Translations under genes and position numbers: made by a program
Part shown: one piece after another, positions 35,931-44,386 of the stretch
Position numbering within the stretch: position 1 is the first letter of the stretch
How the letters are laid out: every line of letters begins with the position of its first letter
DNA from: Chryseobacterium soli
Lineage (GTDB): Bacteria > Bacteroidota > Bacteroidia > Flavobacteriales > Weeksellaceae
Length of the DNA: 64,000 bases
Direction: 5' to 3'
Assembly: GCF_000737705.1 (NCBI RefSeq)
Contig: NZ_JPRH01000012.1
Coordinates: forward strand, 1-64,000
Notes under the pieces: generated by a model
Databases searched by the model: none
What the model was told of the DNA's origin: nothing
Seen by the model: only the letters and a program-made list of their open reading frames with translations

Positions 35931-36497
35931 ATGGAAAAAGTTATTATATTTTCGGCGCCGTCGGGAAGTGGGAAAACAACCCTTGTAAAACATTCTTTAG
36001 AACAATTTTCAGAACTGGAATTCTCAATTTCATGCACGACAAGACAACCTAGAGGAAGTGAAATTCATGCGGTAGATTATCATTTTTTAAGTCCCGATGA
36101 ATTCAGACAAAAAATTGCAGAAGATGCATTTGTTGAATTTGAAGAAGTATACACTGATAAATATTACGGTACGTTAAAATCTGAAGTCGAAAAAATCTGG
36201 AATCTGGGAAAAGTAGTCATCTTTGACGTAGATGTGAAAGGTGGTACTTCTCTAAAAAAATACTTTGGAGAAAAAGCACTTTCTATTTTCATTGAACCCC
36301 CTTCTATCGAGGAACTGGAACGAAGATTGATTTCACGAAACACAGATGATGCAGAAACCATCAAAACCCGTGTAGAAAAAGCAGAAGAAGAAATTTCATA
36401 TGCCGGAGAATTTGACAAGATCGTCATCAATAATGATTTGGACGACGCCAAAAAAGAAATAGAAAGTTTAATAAAAAATTTTATCAGTAGTCATTAA
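35931..36497 (+). CDS. gmk: Guanylate kinase
   Basis: 188 residues. It phosphorylates GMP to GDP. P-loop IIFSAPSGSGKTTLVKHSL (near 4), the GMP-binding block SCTTRQPRGSEIHAVDYHFL, and DVDVKGG are all in place. It starts at ATG 35931, after a filler spacer with ATCAAC-type words. nadA follows 50 bases downstream, so yicC-gmk-nadA may be an operon. Confidence 0.97.
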   Translation: MEKVIIFSAPSGSGKTTLVKHSLEQFSELEFSISCTTRQPRGSEIHAVDYHFLSPDEFRQKIAEDAFVEFEEVYTDKYYGTLKSEVEKIWNLGKVVIFDVDVKGGTSLKKYFGEKALSIFIEPPSIEELERRLISRNTDDAETIKTRVEKAEEEISYAGEFDKIVINNDLDDAKKEIESLIKNFISSH

Positions 36498-36547
36498 AAA
36501 CGCTTAGAAAATTTCTACTTTTAAAGAAACAAAACATTGAGGTTGAT

Positions 36548-37567
36548 ATGAGTACCGAAACATTAGAAAAAGCTAAATCTGCGATTCCTGTAAGAGGATT
36601 TTTAGATATAAAAGATATCGCGATTCCTCAAGGAAAAGAGCTTGTGAAGGCTATTCTTAAGCTTAAAGAAGAAAAAAATGCCGTTATTTTAGCGCATTAT
36701 TACCAGCCTGGAGAAATCCAGGATATTGCTGATTTCCTTGGAGATTCTTTACAGCTGGCCAGACAGGCAAAAGATACCAACGCTGATATGATTGTATTCT
36801 GCGGAGTACACTTTATGGCGGAAGCTGCAAAAATCCTTAACCCAACGAAAAAAGTAGTATTGCCTGATACGATGGCAGGATGCTCTTTAGCTGATGGATG
36901 TTCAGGAGAAGGATTGAGAAAAATGCGTGAGCAGCATCCCAATGCTTTAATTGCAACGTACATTAACTGTAATGCAGAAACGAAGGCGGAAAGTGACATT
37001 ATCGTAACAAGTTCCAATGCAGAAACAGTTATTGAAGCTCTTCCTAAAGACCGACCGATTATTTTCGCTCCGGATAAAAACCTGGGAAGATATCTGTCTA
37101 AAAAAACAGGACGTGATATGATTCTTTGGGATGGAAGCTGCATCGTTCACGAAGCTTTTTCTATGGAGAGAATTGCGCAGCAATTAGCTGACAACCCTAA
37201 TGCAAAAATGATTGCCCATCCTGAAAGTGAGGAAGCTGTTTTAAAGCTGGCTCATTTTATAGGCTCTACTTCTGCCCTTTTGGATTATGTAGAAAAAGAC
37301 GACTGCCAGACATTCATCATTGCTACCGAAGAAGGAATTCTTCACGAAATGAGAAAACGTGCACCGCATAAGCAGTTGATTCCGGCTTTAGTTTTTGATG
37401 AAAGCTGTAACTGCTCAGAATGTTTCTATATGAAACGTAATACTATGGAAAAATTGTATTTGTGTATGAAATACGAACTTCCTGAAATTATCATCGAAGA
37501 AGAACTTCGTCTGAAAGCATTAAAGCCAATTGAGGCAATGCTCGATCTTTCGAAAAGTATAAAATAA
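36548..37567 (+). CDS. nadA: Quinolinate synthase A
   Basis: 339 residues. It condenses iminoaspartate with DHAP to quinolinate in NAD synthesis, using a [4Fe-4S] cluster. LAHYYQPGEIQDIADFLGDS, FCGVHFMAEAAKIL, PDTMAGCSLADGC and the C-terminal CNCSECFYMKRNTMEKLY with the final cluster Cys are present. Length and motif order are normal. It ends before a strong bidirectional terminator that also serves the peptide genes. Confidence 0.97.
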   Translation: MSTETLEKAKSAIPVRGFLDIKDIAIPQGKELVKAILKLKEEKNAVILAHYYQPGEIQDIADFLGDSLQLARQAKDTNADMIVFCGVHFMAEAAKILNPTKKVVLPDTMAGCSLADGCSGEGLRKMREQHPNALIATYINCNAETKAESDIIVTSSNAETVIEALPKDRPIIFAPDKNLGRYLSKKTGRDMILWDGSCIVHEAFSMERIAQQLADNPNAKMIAHPESEEAVLKLAHFIGSTSALLDYVEKDDCQTFIIATEEGILHEMRKRAPHKQLIPALVFDESCNCSECFYMKRNTMEKLYLCMKYELPEIIIEEELRLKALKPIEAMLDLSKSIK

Positions 37568-37570
37568 ATG

Positions 37571-37597
37571 AAAAGCACTGTTTTTACAGTGCTTTTT
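37571..37597. terminator. Bidirectional terminator of nadA and the peptide operon
   Basis: AAAAGCACTGT pairs with ACAGTGCTTTT around TTTT, then T run. The same core hairpin (ACTGTTTTTACAGT) recurs at 38535, within the peptide cluster. Confidence 0.85.
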
Positions 37598-37605
37598 TAT
37601 TTCTA

Positions 37606-37773
37606 TTACACCAAAGGTGTATAACAAGTTCCTCCTTGATTTCGCCAACAACCCCAGCCTCCTTTTCGGAAACATACATATGCTTCACCACCACAAGCAT
37701 CTATCTGAATTTGCGTGAAGCCTCCCTGAATTTTTGTTTGTTCTATTCTTGAGAGTTTTTTTAGATTTTTCAT
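37606..37773 (-). CDS. Small GG-leader peptide, 4 Cys (bacteriocin-like)
   Basis: 55 residues, short enough to be missed by common length cut-offs. The leader MKNLKKLSRIEQTKIQGG ends in the double-glycine site of C39-type peptidase exporters. The core has four Cys and several Gly/Trp (FRKGGWGCWRNQGGTC). The leader matches the four neighbouring genes, which supports it as real. It is the last gene of the minus-strand series (starts 38488, 38269, 38046, 37773). Function is unknown; bacteriocin or signalling roles are inference. Confidence 0.8.
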   Translation of the reverse strand: MKNLKKLSRIEQTKIQGGFTQIQIDACGGEAYVCFRKGGWGCWRNQGGTCYTPLV

Positions 37774-37824
37774 AATTTATTTAGTTTAGATTAAAAATAT
37801 AGAATCTCACTCTTACGACATTTT

Positions 37825-38046
37825 TTAAATCGCAGAGATTTGAACAAAACAATCTACGCTCACCATCACACACATTTTACAGGTCTCAGACAAGCCAAAA
37901 TAAGCTTCGCAAGAAGCACTAGACGTATTATAACCTCCTCCTCCAGGACCAAAAACAATATGACTAGGACAACCGTCACAACGGGAAACTCCCGATCCGT
38001 TTACCTGTTCTAAATCTCTTCTGTTTAATTTTTTTATATTTTTCAT
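37825..38046 (-). CDS. Small leader-bearing peptide, 6 Cys
   Basis: 73 residues. Leader MKNIKKLNRRDLEQVNGSG, where the GG site is changed to GSG. The core has a Gly-rich stretch (FGPGGGGYN) and six Cys (RCDGC, SASC, ETCKMC, VDC). It lies 34 bases downstream of the next peptide gene, on the same strand. The altered cleavage site may change processing. Same leader family as its neighbours. Confidence 0.8.
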   Translation of the reverse strand: MKNIKKLNRRDLEQVNGSGVSRCDGCPSHIVFGPGGGGYNTSSASCEAYFGLSETCKMCVMVSVDCFVQISAI

Positions 38047-38080
38047 GGTTGTTTATTTAATTTGTTGAGTTTTTTATGAG

Positions 38081-38269
38081 TTATAATGGAGCAATTTCAG
38101 GACACGTTATCGGATTGTTAATGTATAAACATACATTCCGTCCTTTTAAGTCCCCGCACAGTGCACAGCCTGTAGGTCCGCAATCAAGATCTTTCTGACA
38201 TTGATCAGGCTGTATACTTCCGGTAATCACTCTCAGATGCTCTCTGTTTAATTTTTTTAGATTTTTCAT
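38081..38269 (-). CDS. Small leader-bearing peptide, 6 Cys (paralogue of the 38306-38488 gene)
   Basis: 62 residues. Leader MKNLKKLNREHLRVITGS (GS instead of GG). The core has six Cys spaced 5-4-2-8-8 (DQC, DLDC, GPTGC, ALC, NVC, ITC), exactly the spacing of the gene at 38306. The shared motif is DLDCGPTGC. A conserved even-numbered Cys frame implies disulfides or thioether links. Confidence 0.82.
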   Translation of the reverse strand: MKNLKKLNREHLRVITGSIQPDQCQKDLDCGPTGCALCGDLKGRNVCLYINNPITCPEIAPL

Positions 38270-38305
38270 AGTCGTTTATGGTATTAGTTTTAGTATTTGC
38301 GTTGA

Positions 38306-38488
38306 TTATTGAGTAAGAACCGGACACGCAAGCGGATCATATAAGTATAGGCAAACCCTGCGTCCTCTGAGATCTGTACACCAGGCACAACCCGTAGGCC
38401 CGCAATCCAGATCTCTCTGGCAATCGACCAACAAGCCTCCGTTAAGTGATCGCAGGTCTTCTCTGTTTAATTTTTTTAAATTTTTCAT
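38306..38488 (-). CDS. Small GG-leader peptide, 6 Cys
   Basis: 60 residues. Leader MKNLKKLNREDLRSLNGG, canonical GG. Core Cys spacing 5-4-2-8-8 (VDC, DLDC, GPTGC, AWC, RVC, LAC), the same as its neighbour at 38081 although many other residues differ. First gene of a four-gene series whose gaps are 36, 34 and 51 bases. No processing or export gene is visible in this window. Confidence 0.85.
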   Translation of the reverse strand: MKNLKKLNREDLRSLNGGLLVDCQRDLDCGPTGCAWCTDLRGRRVCLYLYDPLACPVLTQ

Positions 38489-38534
38489 GGTAATTTAGTT
38501 TGGTGGTGATAAAAGTATCAGTAGAAGAATTAAC

Positions 38535-38558
38535 AAAACACTGTTTTTACAGTGTTTT
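38535..38558. terminator. Terminator between the peptide genes
   Basis: AAAACACTGT pairs with ACAGTGTTTT around TTTT. For leftward transcription it directly follows the 38564-38749 gene and separates it from the other four. Confidence 0.75.
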
Positions 38559-38563
38559 ATATT

Positions 38564-38749
38564 TTAGTCAAGAGAACATTCGTAGCTCAATAAAACCTTA
38601 GACTTGCAGCACGTTGGCAGCGCATCATAATCTGCACATGATTTTGGGAATCCAGGTCCGTAAGGTCCCGGAGGACATACATAATTACAAGTTCCACCAC
38701 CATTTACTGATTTCAAATTGTCTCTGTTTAATTTTTTTAGATTTTTCAT
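38564..38749 (-). CDS. Small GG-leader peptide, 6 Cys, Pro/Gly-rich
   Basis: 61 residues. Leader MKNLKKLNRDNLKSVNGGG. The core has six Cys (TCNYVC, SC, TCC, EC) with a Pro/Gly segment (PPGPYGPGFP). It is first in the cluster for leftward reading, and its own terminator at 38535 suggests a separate transcript. Upstream (38750-38940) is AT-rich with no gene seen, shared with the divergent thr leader. NCBI-type annotation for this leader family in Chryseobacterium is 'bacteriocin-like', from memory. Confidence 0.83.
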   Translation of the reverse strand: MKNLKKLNRDNLKSVNGGGTCNYVCPPGPYGPGFPKSCADYDALPTCCKSKVLLSYECSLD

Positions 38750-38940
38750 AATAATTTGATATAGTTTAGTTTATAAATATAATAAATATTTCATTTGAAA
38801 CTAAAATTAATCACTATTAAAAGAATTAATATAAAAAACATCCATAAAATAGTATCTTTTACAAGGATTATAATTTCTTTTATCCATCAAAAATAAAATG
38901 TTAAAATTGAAAAAAAATGCCTGTTATCTAAAATAATCTC

Positions 38941-38948
38941 TACATTTG
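38941..38948 (+). promoter_or_regulatory. -7 promoter element of the thr operon
   Basis: TACATTTG matches TAnnTTTG exactly, 11 bases before the leader-peptide ATG. Confidence 0.7.
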
Positions 38949-38958
38949 TTCTGTAATA

Positions 38959-39057
38959 ATGAATTATTTAAGAAACATATCTGATATTTCTACCGCGAAG
39001 CTTTCTGCTTCCGGAGTATCTTCTATTTCTATTACAACTACAACAACTACCCCATAA
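38959..39057 (+). CDS. thrL: thr operon leader peptide
   Basis: 32 residues, too short for usual gene calls. The C-terminus reads SISITTTTTTP: six Thr codons in a row after two Ile codons. E. coli thrL has the same type of Thr/Ile run before thrABC, and here the gene ends 91 bases before thrA. The reading frame starts at ATG 38959, just behind an exact -7 element. Ribosome stalling at scarce Thr-tRNA would set the downstream RNA fold. The symbol is by analogy of role, not sequence homology. Confidence 0.85.
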   Translation: MNYLRNISDISTAKLSASGVSSISITTTTTTP

Positions 39058-39110
39058 CGGGGTATATTTTCACATATTATTTCAGGTACACCTGCTCTTT
39101 TTTTAAAGAG
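39048..39110 (+). promoter_or_regulatory. Transcription attenuator of the thr operon
   Basis: Arm 1 TACCCC (39048-39053, over the last Thr codon) pairs with arm 2 GGGGTA (39059-39064). Arm 2 can alternatively pair with arm 3 TACACC (39087-39092), one mismatch. Arm 3 is part of the hairpin CAGG-TACA-CCTG, which runs into CTCTTTTTTT, a terminator form. Stalling on Thr codons would cover arm 1 and free arm 2 to break the terminator. The fold is read by eye and its stems are short. Confidence 0.65.
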
Positions 39111-39148
39111 TAATTTATTCAATTGATCATAACCTAAAAAAATAAGTG

Positions 39149-41599
39149 ATGAAAATCCTAAAATTCGGAGGCTCTTCTGTTGCCAATGCCAACAACATCC
39201 TGCAGGCAGAAAACATTATAAAAAAAGAATCCTTACAAAACAAAATCATCGTTGTTGTTTCTGCACTACAAGGCGCAACAGATTCATTAATCAAAGCCGC
39301 AAACTACGCTTCTCATAAAGATGAACGCTATATTTGGCTTATCAAAGAACTTGAAGAGAAGCATCTTAATCTCGTAAAAGAACTGATTCCGGTACTAGAT
39401 CAAAGCGCATGGCTGAGTTTTGTTAAAAAACATTTTAATGACATCGAAGATCTCTGCAACAGCATTTTTGTCTTAGGAGAATTCACAAACAGAATTAAAG
39501 ATAAGATCACTTCTTACGGCGAATTTCTTTCTTCCAATATAATTGCTGCCAGATTGCAGTATGAAGGACTGGATGCTATCTGGATGAATGCGATGGATCA
39601 TATTCTTACAGACAGCGCTTTTACTAACGCCAAAGTAGATCTTGAAATTACAGAAAAGAATATACAGAACTATTGCAAAGAACATCAGAACCATATTATA
39701 ATTGTTCCCGGTTTCATTGCGAAAGATGGAAAAGGAAATATAACTACGCTTGGAAGAGGAGGATCAGATTACACTTCTTCTATTATGGCAGCGGCTTTAA
39801 GTGCTGACGAACTTCAAATATGGACAGATGTAAGCGGTATGATGACCGCAGATCCAAGACTGGTATCTAATGCAAAACCTATCCCCGAAATTTCGTATCA
39901 TGAAGCCATGGAACTGTCTCATTTTGGAGCGAAGGTTCTCTATCCGCCAACCATCCAGCCGGTCATGATAAAAAATATAGACCTTAGGATAAAAAACACC
40001 TTTAAACCTGAGGCTGCAGGAACATTGGTTACTCACAATATCAATGCTTCAGATTCAGAAAATAGTCCGGTGGCAGTAGGAATTTCCAACATGAGCCATA
40101 TTGCCCTGTTAACTCTTGAAGGCAGTGGAATGGTAGGAATTCCCGGTATTTCAGCACGATTATTTCAATGCCTGAGCCTGGAAAAAATTAATGTAGTGCT
40201 CATTACACAAAGTTCTTCGGAACATTCCATTACTCTTGCGATCCATGAAAATGATGTTGTACATGCAGAAACAGCAGTGAATTCTTCTTTTGCAGACGAT
40301 GTGAAACTGAAGAGAATCGCTCCTGTAAAAATAGAGACCGGACTTTCAATCGTAGCGCTTGTGGGGGAAAATATGAAAAACAGAAGCGGTGTGAGTGCAA
40401 AAATGTTTGGCTGCCTTGGAAATAACGGTATCAACATAAGAGCAATTGCCCAAGGATCATCAGAAAAAAATATCAGCATTGTTATTTCAGAAAAAGATAT
40501 CAAAAAAGCGGTCAACGTTCTTCATGAAGAATTTTTTGAATCCGAAATAAAGCAAGTTCATCTCTACCTCTGCGGAATCGGAAATGTGGGCCATAAACTG
40601 ATCCAGCAGATCTACGAACAGAATGAATATCTTAAAGAACATATTTTGATTAATCTTCGGATTGCAGGACTTTCCAACAGCCGGAATATGTGCTTTCCGG
40701 AATCAGGAATTTCTAAAGACGAATGTCTGGAGCATCTCAAAAATGGAGAAAAAGCTTCTATCGAAAAATTTGCTGAAGAAATTATTTCCCGTAATCTTCG
40801 AAACTCTGTTTTTGTAGATGTTACCGCCAGTGCAGAAATTCCGAAGATTTATGAAAGCCTTCTTAAAAAAAGTGTCAACATCGTTGCCTGTAATAAAATT
40901 GCCGCTTCATCAGATTTTGAAAAATACCAGAGTCTTAAAAATACTGCTAAGAACCACAGCTGTAAATTTTTCTTTGAAACCAATGTAGGGGCTGGTCTTC
41001 CTATTATAGGAACCATTAATGACCTGATCAGAAGCGGGGATAAAATTACGTCGATACAAGCGGTCTTAAGTGGCACATTGAATTTTGTTTTCAATAATTA
41101 TGACGGAAACATTCCATTTTCGGAAGTGGTAGCCCAGGCACAGAAAGAAGGATATACAGAACCTGATCCAAGGCTGGATCTCGCAGGTACAGATGTTGCC
41201 CGGAAAATTTTGATCCTCGCCCGTGAAGCCGGATATCCGCTGGAATTCCACCAGATTGAAAATATTGGTTTTCTTCCGGAAGAATGTATGCAGGGAGATG
41301 TGGACAATTTCTACCAGATGTTGCTGAAATATGAAGATCATTTTCAAAACCTGGTAGCAGAAGCGAAAGCAGGGAATAAAATATTAAAATATGTTGCCAC
41401 CTTCAACCATGGCAAAGCGCAGGTAGGCCTGCAGCATATTGCTCCTGAAGACGATCTTTACCACCTGTATGGAAAAGATAATATTGTCATCTTTAAAACC
41501 CTACGATATTCTGAACAGCCACTGGTTGTGAAAGGTGCCGGAGCGGGAGCTGACGTTACCGCAAGTGGTGTCTTTGCAGATATTGTGCGTGCGGTTTGA
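39149..41599 (+). CDS. thrA: Bifunctional aspartate kinase / homoserine dehydrogenase
   Basis: 816 residues, as in ThrA/MetL. The kinase domain begins KILKFGGSSVANANN; FTTLGRGGSDYTSS-type block is TTLGRGGSDYTSS near 198. Two ACT-type regulatory domains follow (INVVLITQSSSEHSI near 350; INIRAIAQGSSEKNI near 430). Homoserine dehydrogenase begins at GIGNVGHKLIQQ (~475) with FFETNVGAGLPIIGTINDL. It makes aspartyl phosphate and reduces the semialdehyde to homoserine. ATG 39149 is preferred over GTG 39146. First gene of thrABC behind the attenuator. Confidence 0.97.
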   Translation: MKILKFGGSSVANANNILQAENIIKKESLQNKIIVVVSALQGATDSLIKAANYASHKDERYIWLIKELEEKHLNLVKELIPVLDQSAWLSFVKKHFNDIEDLCNSIFVLGEFTNRIKDKITSYGEFLSSNIIAARLQYEGLDAIWMNAMDHILTDSAFTNAKVDLEITEKNIQNYCKEHQNHIIIVPGFIAKDGKGNITTLGRGGSDYTSSIMAAALSADELQIWTDVSGMMTADPRLVSNAKPIPEISYHEAMELSHFGAKVLYPPTIQPVMIKNIDLRIKNTFKPEAAGTLVTHNINASDSENSPVAVGISNMSHIALLTLEGSGMVGIPGISARLFQCLSLEKINVVLITQSSSEHSITLAIHENDVVHAETAVNSSFADDVKLKRIAPVKIETGLSIVALVGENMKNRSGVSAKMFGCLGNNGINIRAIAQGSSEKNISIVISEKDIKKAVNVLHEEFFESEIKQVHLYLCGIGNVGHKLIQQIYEQNEYLKEHILINLRIAGLSNSRNMCFPESGISKDECLEHLKNGEKASIEKFAEEIISRNLRNSVFVDVTASAEIPKIYESLLKKSVNIVACNKIAASSDFEKYQSLKNTAKNHSCKFFFETNVGAGLPIIGTINDLIRSGDKITSIQAVLSGTLNFVFNNYDGNIPFSEVVAQAQKEGYTEPDPRLDLAGTDVARKILILAREAGYPLEFHQIENIGFLPEECMQGDVDNFYQMLLKYEDHFQNLVAEAKAGNKILKYVATFNHGKAQVGLQHIAPEDDLYHLYGKDNIVIFKTLRYSEQPLVVKGAGAGADVTASGVFADIVRAV

Positions 41600-41716
41600 G
41601 GGAATAATAGATGTTAGATTTCAGATTTTAGACATCAGATTCCAGACTTTAGACTTATCATCATCTTTTATTATTGATCATGAGATGATGAAAAATAATC
41701 ATTATACCTAAAAAAT

Positions 41717-42664
41717 ATGAAAAAGATAAAAATAAAAGTTCCTGCTACAGTCGCCAATCTTGTATGTGGTTTTGACATTTTAGGAATGGCTGTCCATGAA
41801 CCTTATGATGAAATGGAAATCAGTATTTCAGAAAATCCAGAGATCATCATCAGGCATACGGATCATTATGGGCTCCCCGAAGAAGCTTCAAAAAATGTTG
41901 CCGGAGTTGTTTTATTAAAAATTCAGGAAGAACTTGATCTCAAACACGGTTTTGAAGTCATTATTCATAAAAATATTAAGCCTGGAAGCGGGCTCGGCTC
42001 CAGCGCGGCAAGTGCCGCCGGAGCCGCCTTTGGAGCCAATATATTGCTAGGAGACAGATTATCTAAGGAAGAAATTGTACATTTTGCTATGTTTGGGGAA
42101 GAGCTCGCATCCGGAGTCCGGCATGCAGACAATATTGCCCCCTGTATCTATGGAGGTATTGCACTGGTAAAATCTTCAGATCCTATAGATATTATCCCCC
42201 TACAGTCTCCGGATTTATTTGTGGCAGCCGTTCACCCTCAGGTTGAAGTAAAAACTTCTGATGCCAGACAAATATTAAAAAAAAGCATTTTACTCAAAGA
42301 TGCTGTTAAACAATGGGGAAACATTGCCGGTTTGGTAGCCGGAATAGAAAAAAATGATCATGCCTTGATCGGAAGAAGCCTGAATGACGTGATCATAGAA
42401 CCGGTACGAAGTATTCTCATTCCAAAATTTGATGAAATCAAAACAAAAAGCCTTCAGCTGGGAGCTTTGGGAGGCGGCATATCAGGTTCGGGGCCTTCCG
42501 TTTTCATGCTTGCCGAACAAGAAGAAACTGCCCAACATATAGCAAAAATGATGAAAGAGGTCTACGATAAAATTGAAATTGACAGCTTTGTATATGTTTC
42601 CAAAATTAACCTAATAGGAATCGAAATCATTAATGAAACTGAAGGCAACAAGCCCCTTAACTAA
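41717..42664 (+). CDS. thrB: Homoserine kinase
   Basis: 315 residues of the GHMP kinase family. The ATP-binding PGSGLGSSAASAAGAA motif lies near 92, with N-terminal VPATVANLVCGFDILGMA and C-terminal LGALGGGISGSGPSVFML. It phosphorylates homoserine for threonine synthesis. A 117-base spacer of repeated TTAGA/CAGA words separates it from thrA; thrC starts 10 bases after its stop. Confidence 0.97.
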   Translation: MKKIKIKVPATVANLVCGFDILGMAVHEPYDEMEISISENPEIIIRHTDHYGLPEEASKNVAGVVLLKIQEELDLKHGFEVIIHKNIKPGSGLGSSAASAAGAAFGANILLGDRLSKEEIVHFAMFGEELASGVRHADNIAPCIYGGIALVKSSDPIDIIPLQSPDLFVAAVHPQVEVKTSDARQILKKSILLKDAVKQWGNIAGLVAGIEKNDHALIGRSLNDVIIEPVRSILIPKFDEIKTKSLQLGALGGGISGSGPSVFMLAEQEETAQHIAKMMKEVYDKIEIDSFVYVSKINLIGIEIINETEGNKPLN

Positions 42665-42674
42665 AAATAATCCA

Positions 42675-43979
42675 ATGAACTACTATAATTTAAAAGACCG
42701 ACACGAGCAGGTTGATTTCAAAACAGCTACTATTAAAGGACAGGGAAAAGAAAAAGGATTATTTTTCCCTGAAGTGATACCTCAGTTTGAAAAAGAATTC
42801 ATTAATAATTTATCTCAATTTTCCAATGAAGAAATTGCCTGGCGATGTATGGCAGATTTTGTTGGCAACGAGATTCCTGTTGAAGTTTTAAAAAAAATCA
42901 CTGCTGAAACCATACAGTTTGATATTCCGTTGAAAAAAATCAATGACAGCATTTCTGTTCTTGAACTTTTTCATGGTCCTACCCTCGCCTTTAAAGATGT
43001 GGGTGCAGGTTTTATGAGTCGATGTCTGTCCTATTTCTTACAAGACGAAAATAAGAAGGTCACTGTATTAGCTGCTACTTCGGGAGATACCGGTGGTGCT
43101 GTTGCCCATGGATTCTATAAAGCTCCGGGAATCGATGTGGTGATTCTCTATCCCAAAAACAGAGTCAGTAAAGTTCAGGAAAAACAACTTACCGCTCTCG
43201 GTGAAAATATTACAGCATTAGAAGTGGACGGAAGTTTTGATGACTGTCAGCATCTGGTAAAACAGGCATTTGCAGATGAAGAAATTAATCATCATATCCT
43301 ATTAACATCCGCTAATTCTATTAATGCGGCAAGATGGCTTCCGCAACAAATCTATTACCTGCTGGCCTTAAAGCAGTGGCAGCAATCTGAAAAAGAAGCT
43401 CCCGTGATCTGCGTTCCAAGCGGAAACTTTGGAAATATCTGTGCCGGGCTGCTGGCTCATTTCCGGGGACTGCCTGCCGATCATTTTATTGCAGCCTGTA
43501 ATGAAAATGATGTAATTCCTCAATATCTTAAAACACAAACCCTTAACATCAAGCCTACTGTTGCCACCCTTTCCAATGCCATGGATGTAGGCAATCCAAG
43601 TAATTTCGTAAGAATCCTGGAACTTTTTGACCATCAATTCAACACCCTTAAAAACACGGTGTCTGGTTATTCCATTGATGATAAAACAACCCTGGAAACT
43701 ATTGCAAAAGTGTATACGGAATATGGATATATGCTTGACCCCCATGCTGCTGTTGCGTATGCTTCTCTGGAAGAATATCTTACCCTACATCCTGATAAAA
43801 AAGGGTTTATTTTAGGTACTGCCCATCCGGTAAAGTTTCCTGATGCCGTGGAAAAAGCAACAAAGGTCGAAATTAAGATTCCGGATTCCCTGGGAGATTT
43901 AATGAGCAGAGAGAAAAAAACTGTGGAAATTAATTCAGATTTTAAAGAATTAAAACGATTTTTGCTTGACAAAAATTAA
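42675..43979 (+). CDS. thrC: Threonine synthase
   Basis: 434 residues, PLP enzyme. MNYYNLKDRHEQVDF is the real start; a frame reaching back to 42633 overlaps thrB and has no family match. The PLP Lys is in FHGPTLAFKDVGAGFMSR (near 105), with LAATSGDTGGAVAHGFY and the phosphate-binding SGNFGNICAGLLA. It converts O-phosphohomoserine to threonine and completes the operon's pathway. Confidence 0.97.
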   Translation: MNYYNLKDRHEQVDFKTATIKGQGKEKGLFFPEVIPQFEKEFINNLSQFSNEEIAWRCMADFVGNEIPVEVLKKITAETIQFDIPLKKINDSISVLELFHGPTLAFKDVGAGFMSRCLSYFLQDENKKVTVLAATSGDTGGAVAHGFYKAPGIDVVILYPKNRVSKVQEKQLTALGENITALEVDGSFDDCQHLVKQAFADEEINHHILLTSANSINAARWLPQQIYYLLALKQWQQSEKEAPVICVPSGNFGNICAGLLAHFRGLPADHFIAACNENDVIPQYLKTQTLNIKPTVATLSNAMDVGNPSNFVRILELFDHQFNTLKNTVSGYSIDDKTTLETIAKVYTEYGYMLDPHAAVAYASLEEYLTLHPDKKGFILGTAHPVKFPDAVEKATKVEIKIPDSLGDLMSREKKTVEINSDFKELKRFLLDKN

Positions 43980-43983
43980 GGCA

Positions 43984-44352
43984 ATGAGTAAAATATATCT
44001 TGAAGATGTAAAAATATATGGCTACCACGGTGTTCTTCCGGAAGAGAACATCATTGGCACCTATTATATTATTAATGCGGAACTGCACACCGATCTATGG
44101 AAAGCTGCTGAAACAGATGATTTGCACGATACCATAAGCTATGCAGATATCAATGAGATTATCCATAACGAGATGAATATCAAATCAAAATTACTGGAAC
44201 ATGCAGCCGGCAGAATCATTTCAAAGATTCATAACAGTTTTCCCCAGGTTAGCTATATCAAATTAAAAATTACCAAAACATCCCCGCCGATGCAGGGAGA
44301 AATGAAAGGAGCAAGTATTGAACTCGAGCGAAGCTTTACGTCCAATCAGTAA
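43984..44352 (+). CDS. folB: Dihydroneopterin aldolase
   Basis: 122 residues. ATG 43984 gives MSKIYLEDVKIYGYHGVLPEE, the family N-terminus (given in part), with catalytic Glu in the GVLPEE region and the conserved Lys in YIKLKITKTSPP. It acts in folate synthesis. It begins 4 bases after the thrC stop, so it is probably cotranscribed with the thr operon although the pathway differs. Confidence 0.93.
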   Translation: MSKIYLEDVKIYGYHGVLPEENIIGTYYIINAELHTDLWKAAETDDLHDTISYADINEIIHNEMNIKSKLLEHAAGRIISKIHNSFPQVSYIKLKITKTSPPMQGEMKGASIELERSFTSNQ

Positions 44353-44386
44353 AATAGTATTATTTTCACATAAAAATCATAAAGAA

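Noticed and set aside
40165-40515. 116-codon antisense ORF inside thrA
   Set aside because: Covers the ACT-domain region of thrA in reverse; low-complexity composition without a family match.
43368-43745. 125-codon antisense ORF inside thrC
   Set aside because: Shadow of thrC; no start signal or known domain.
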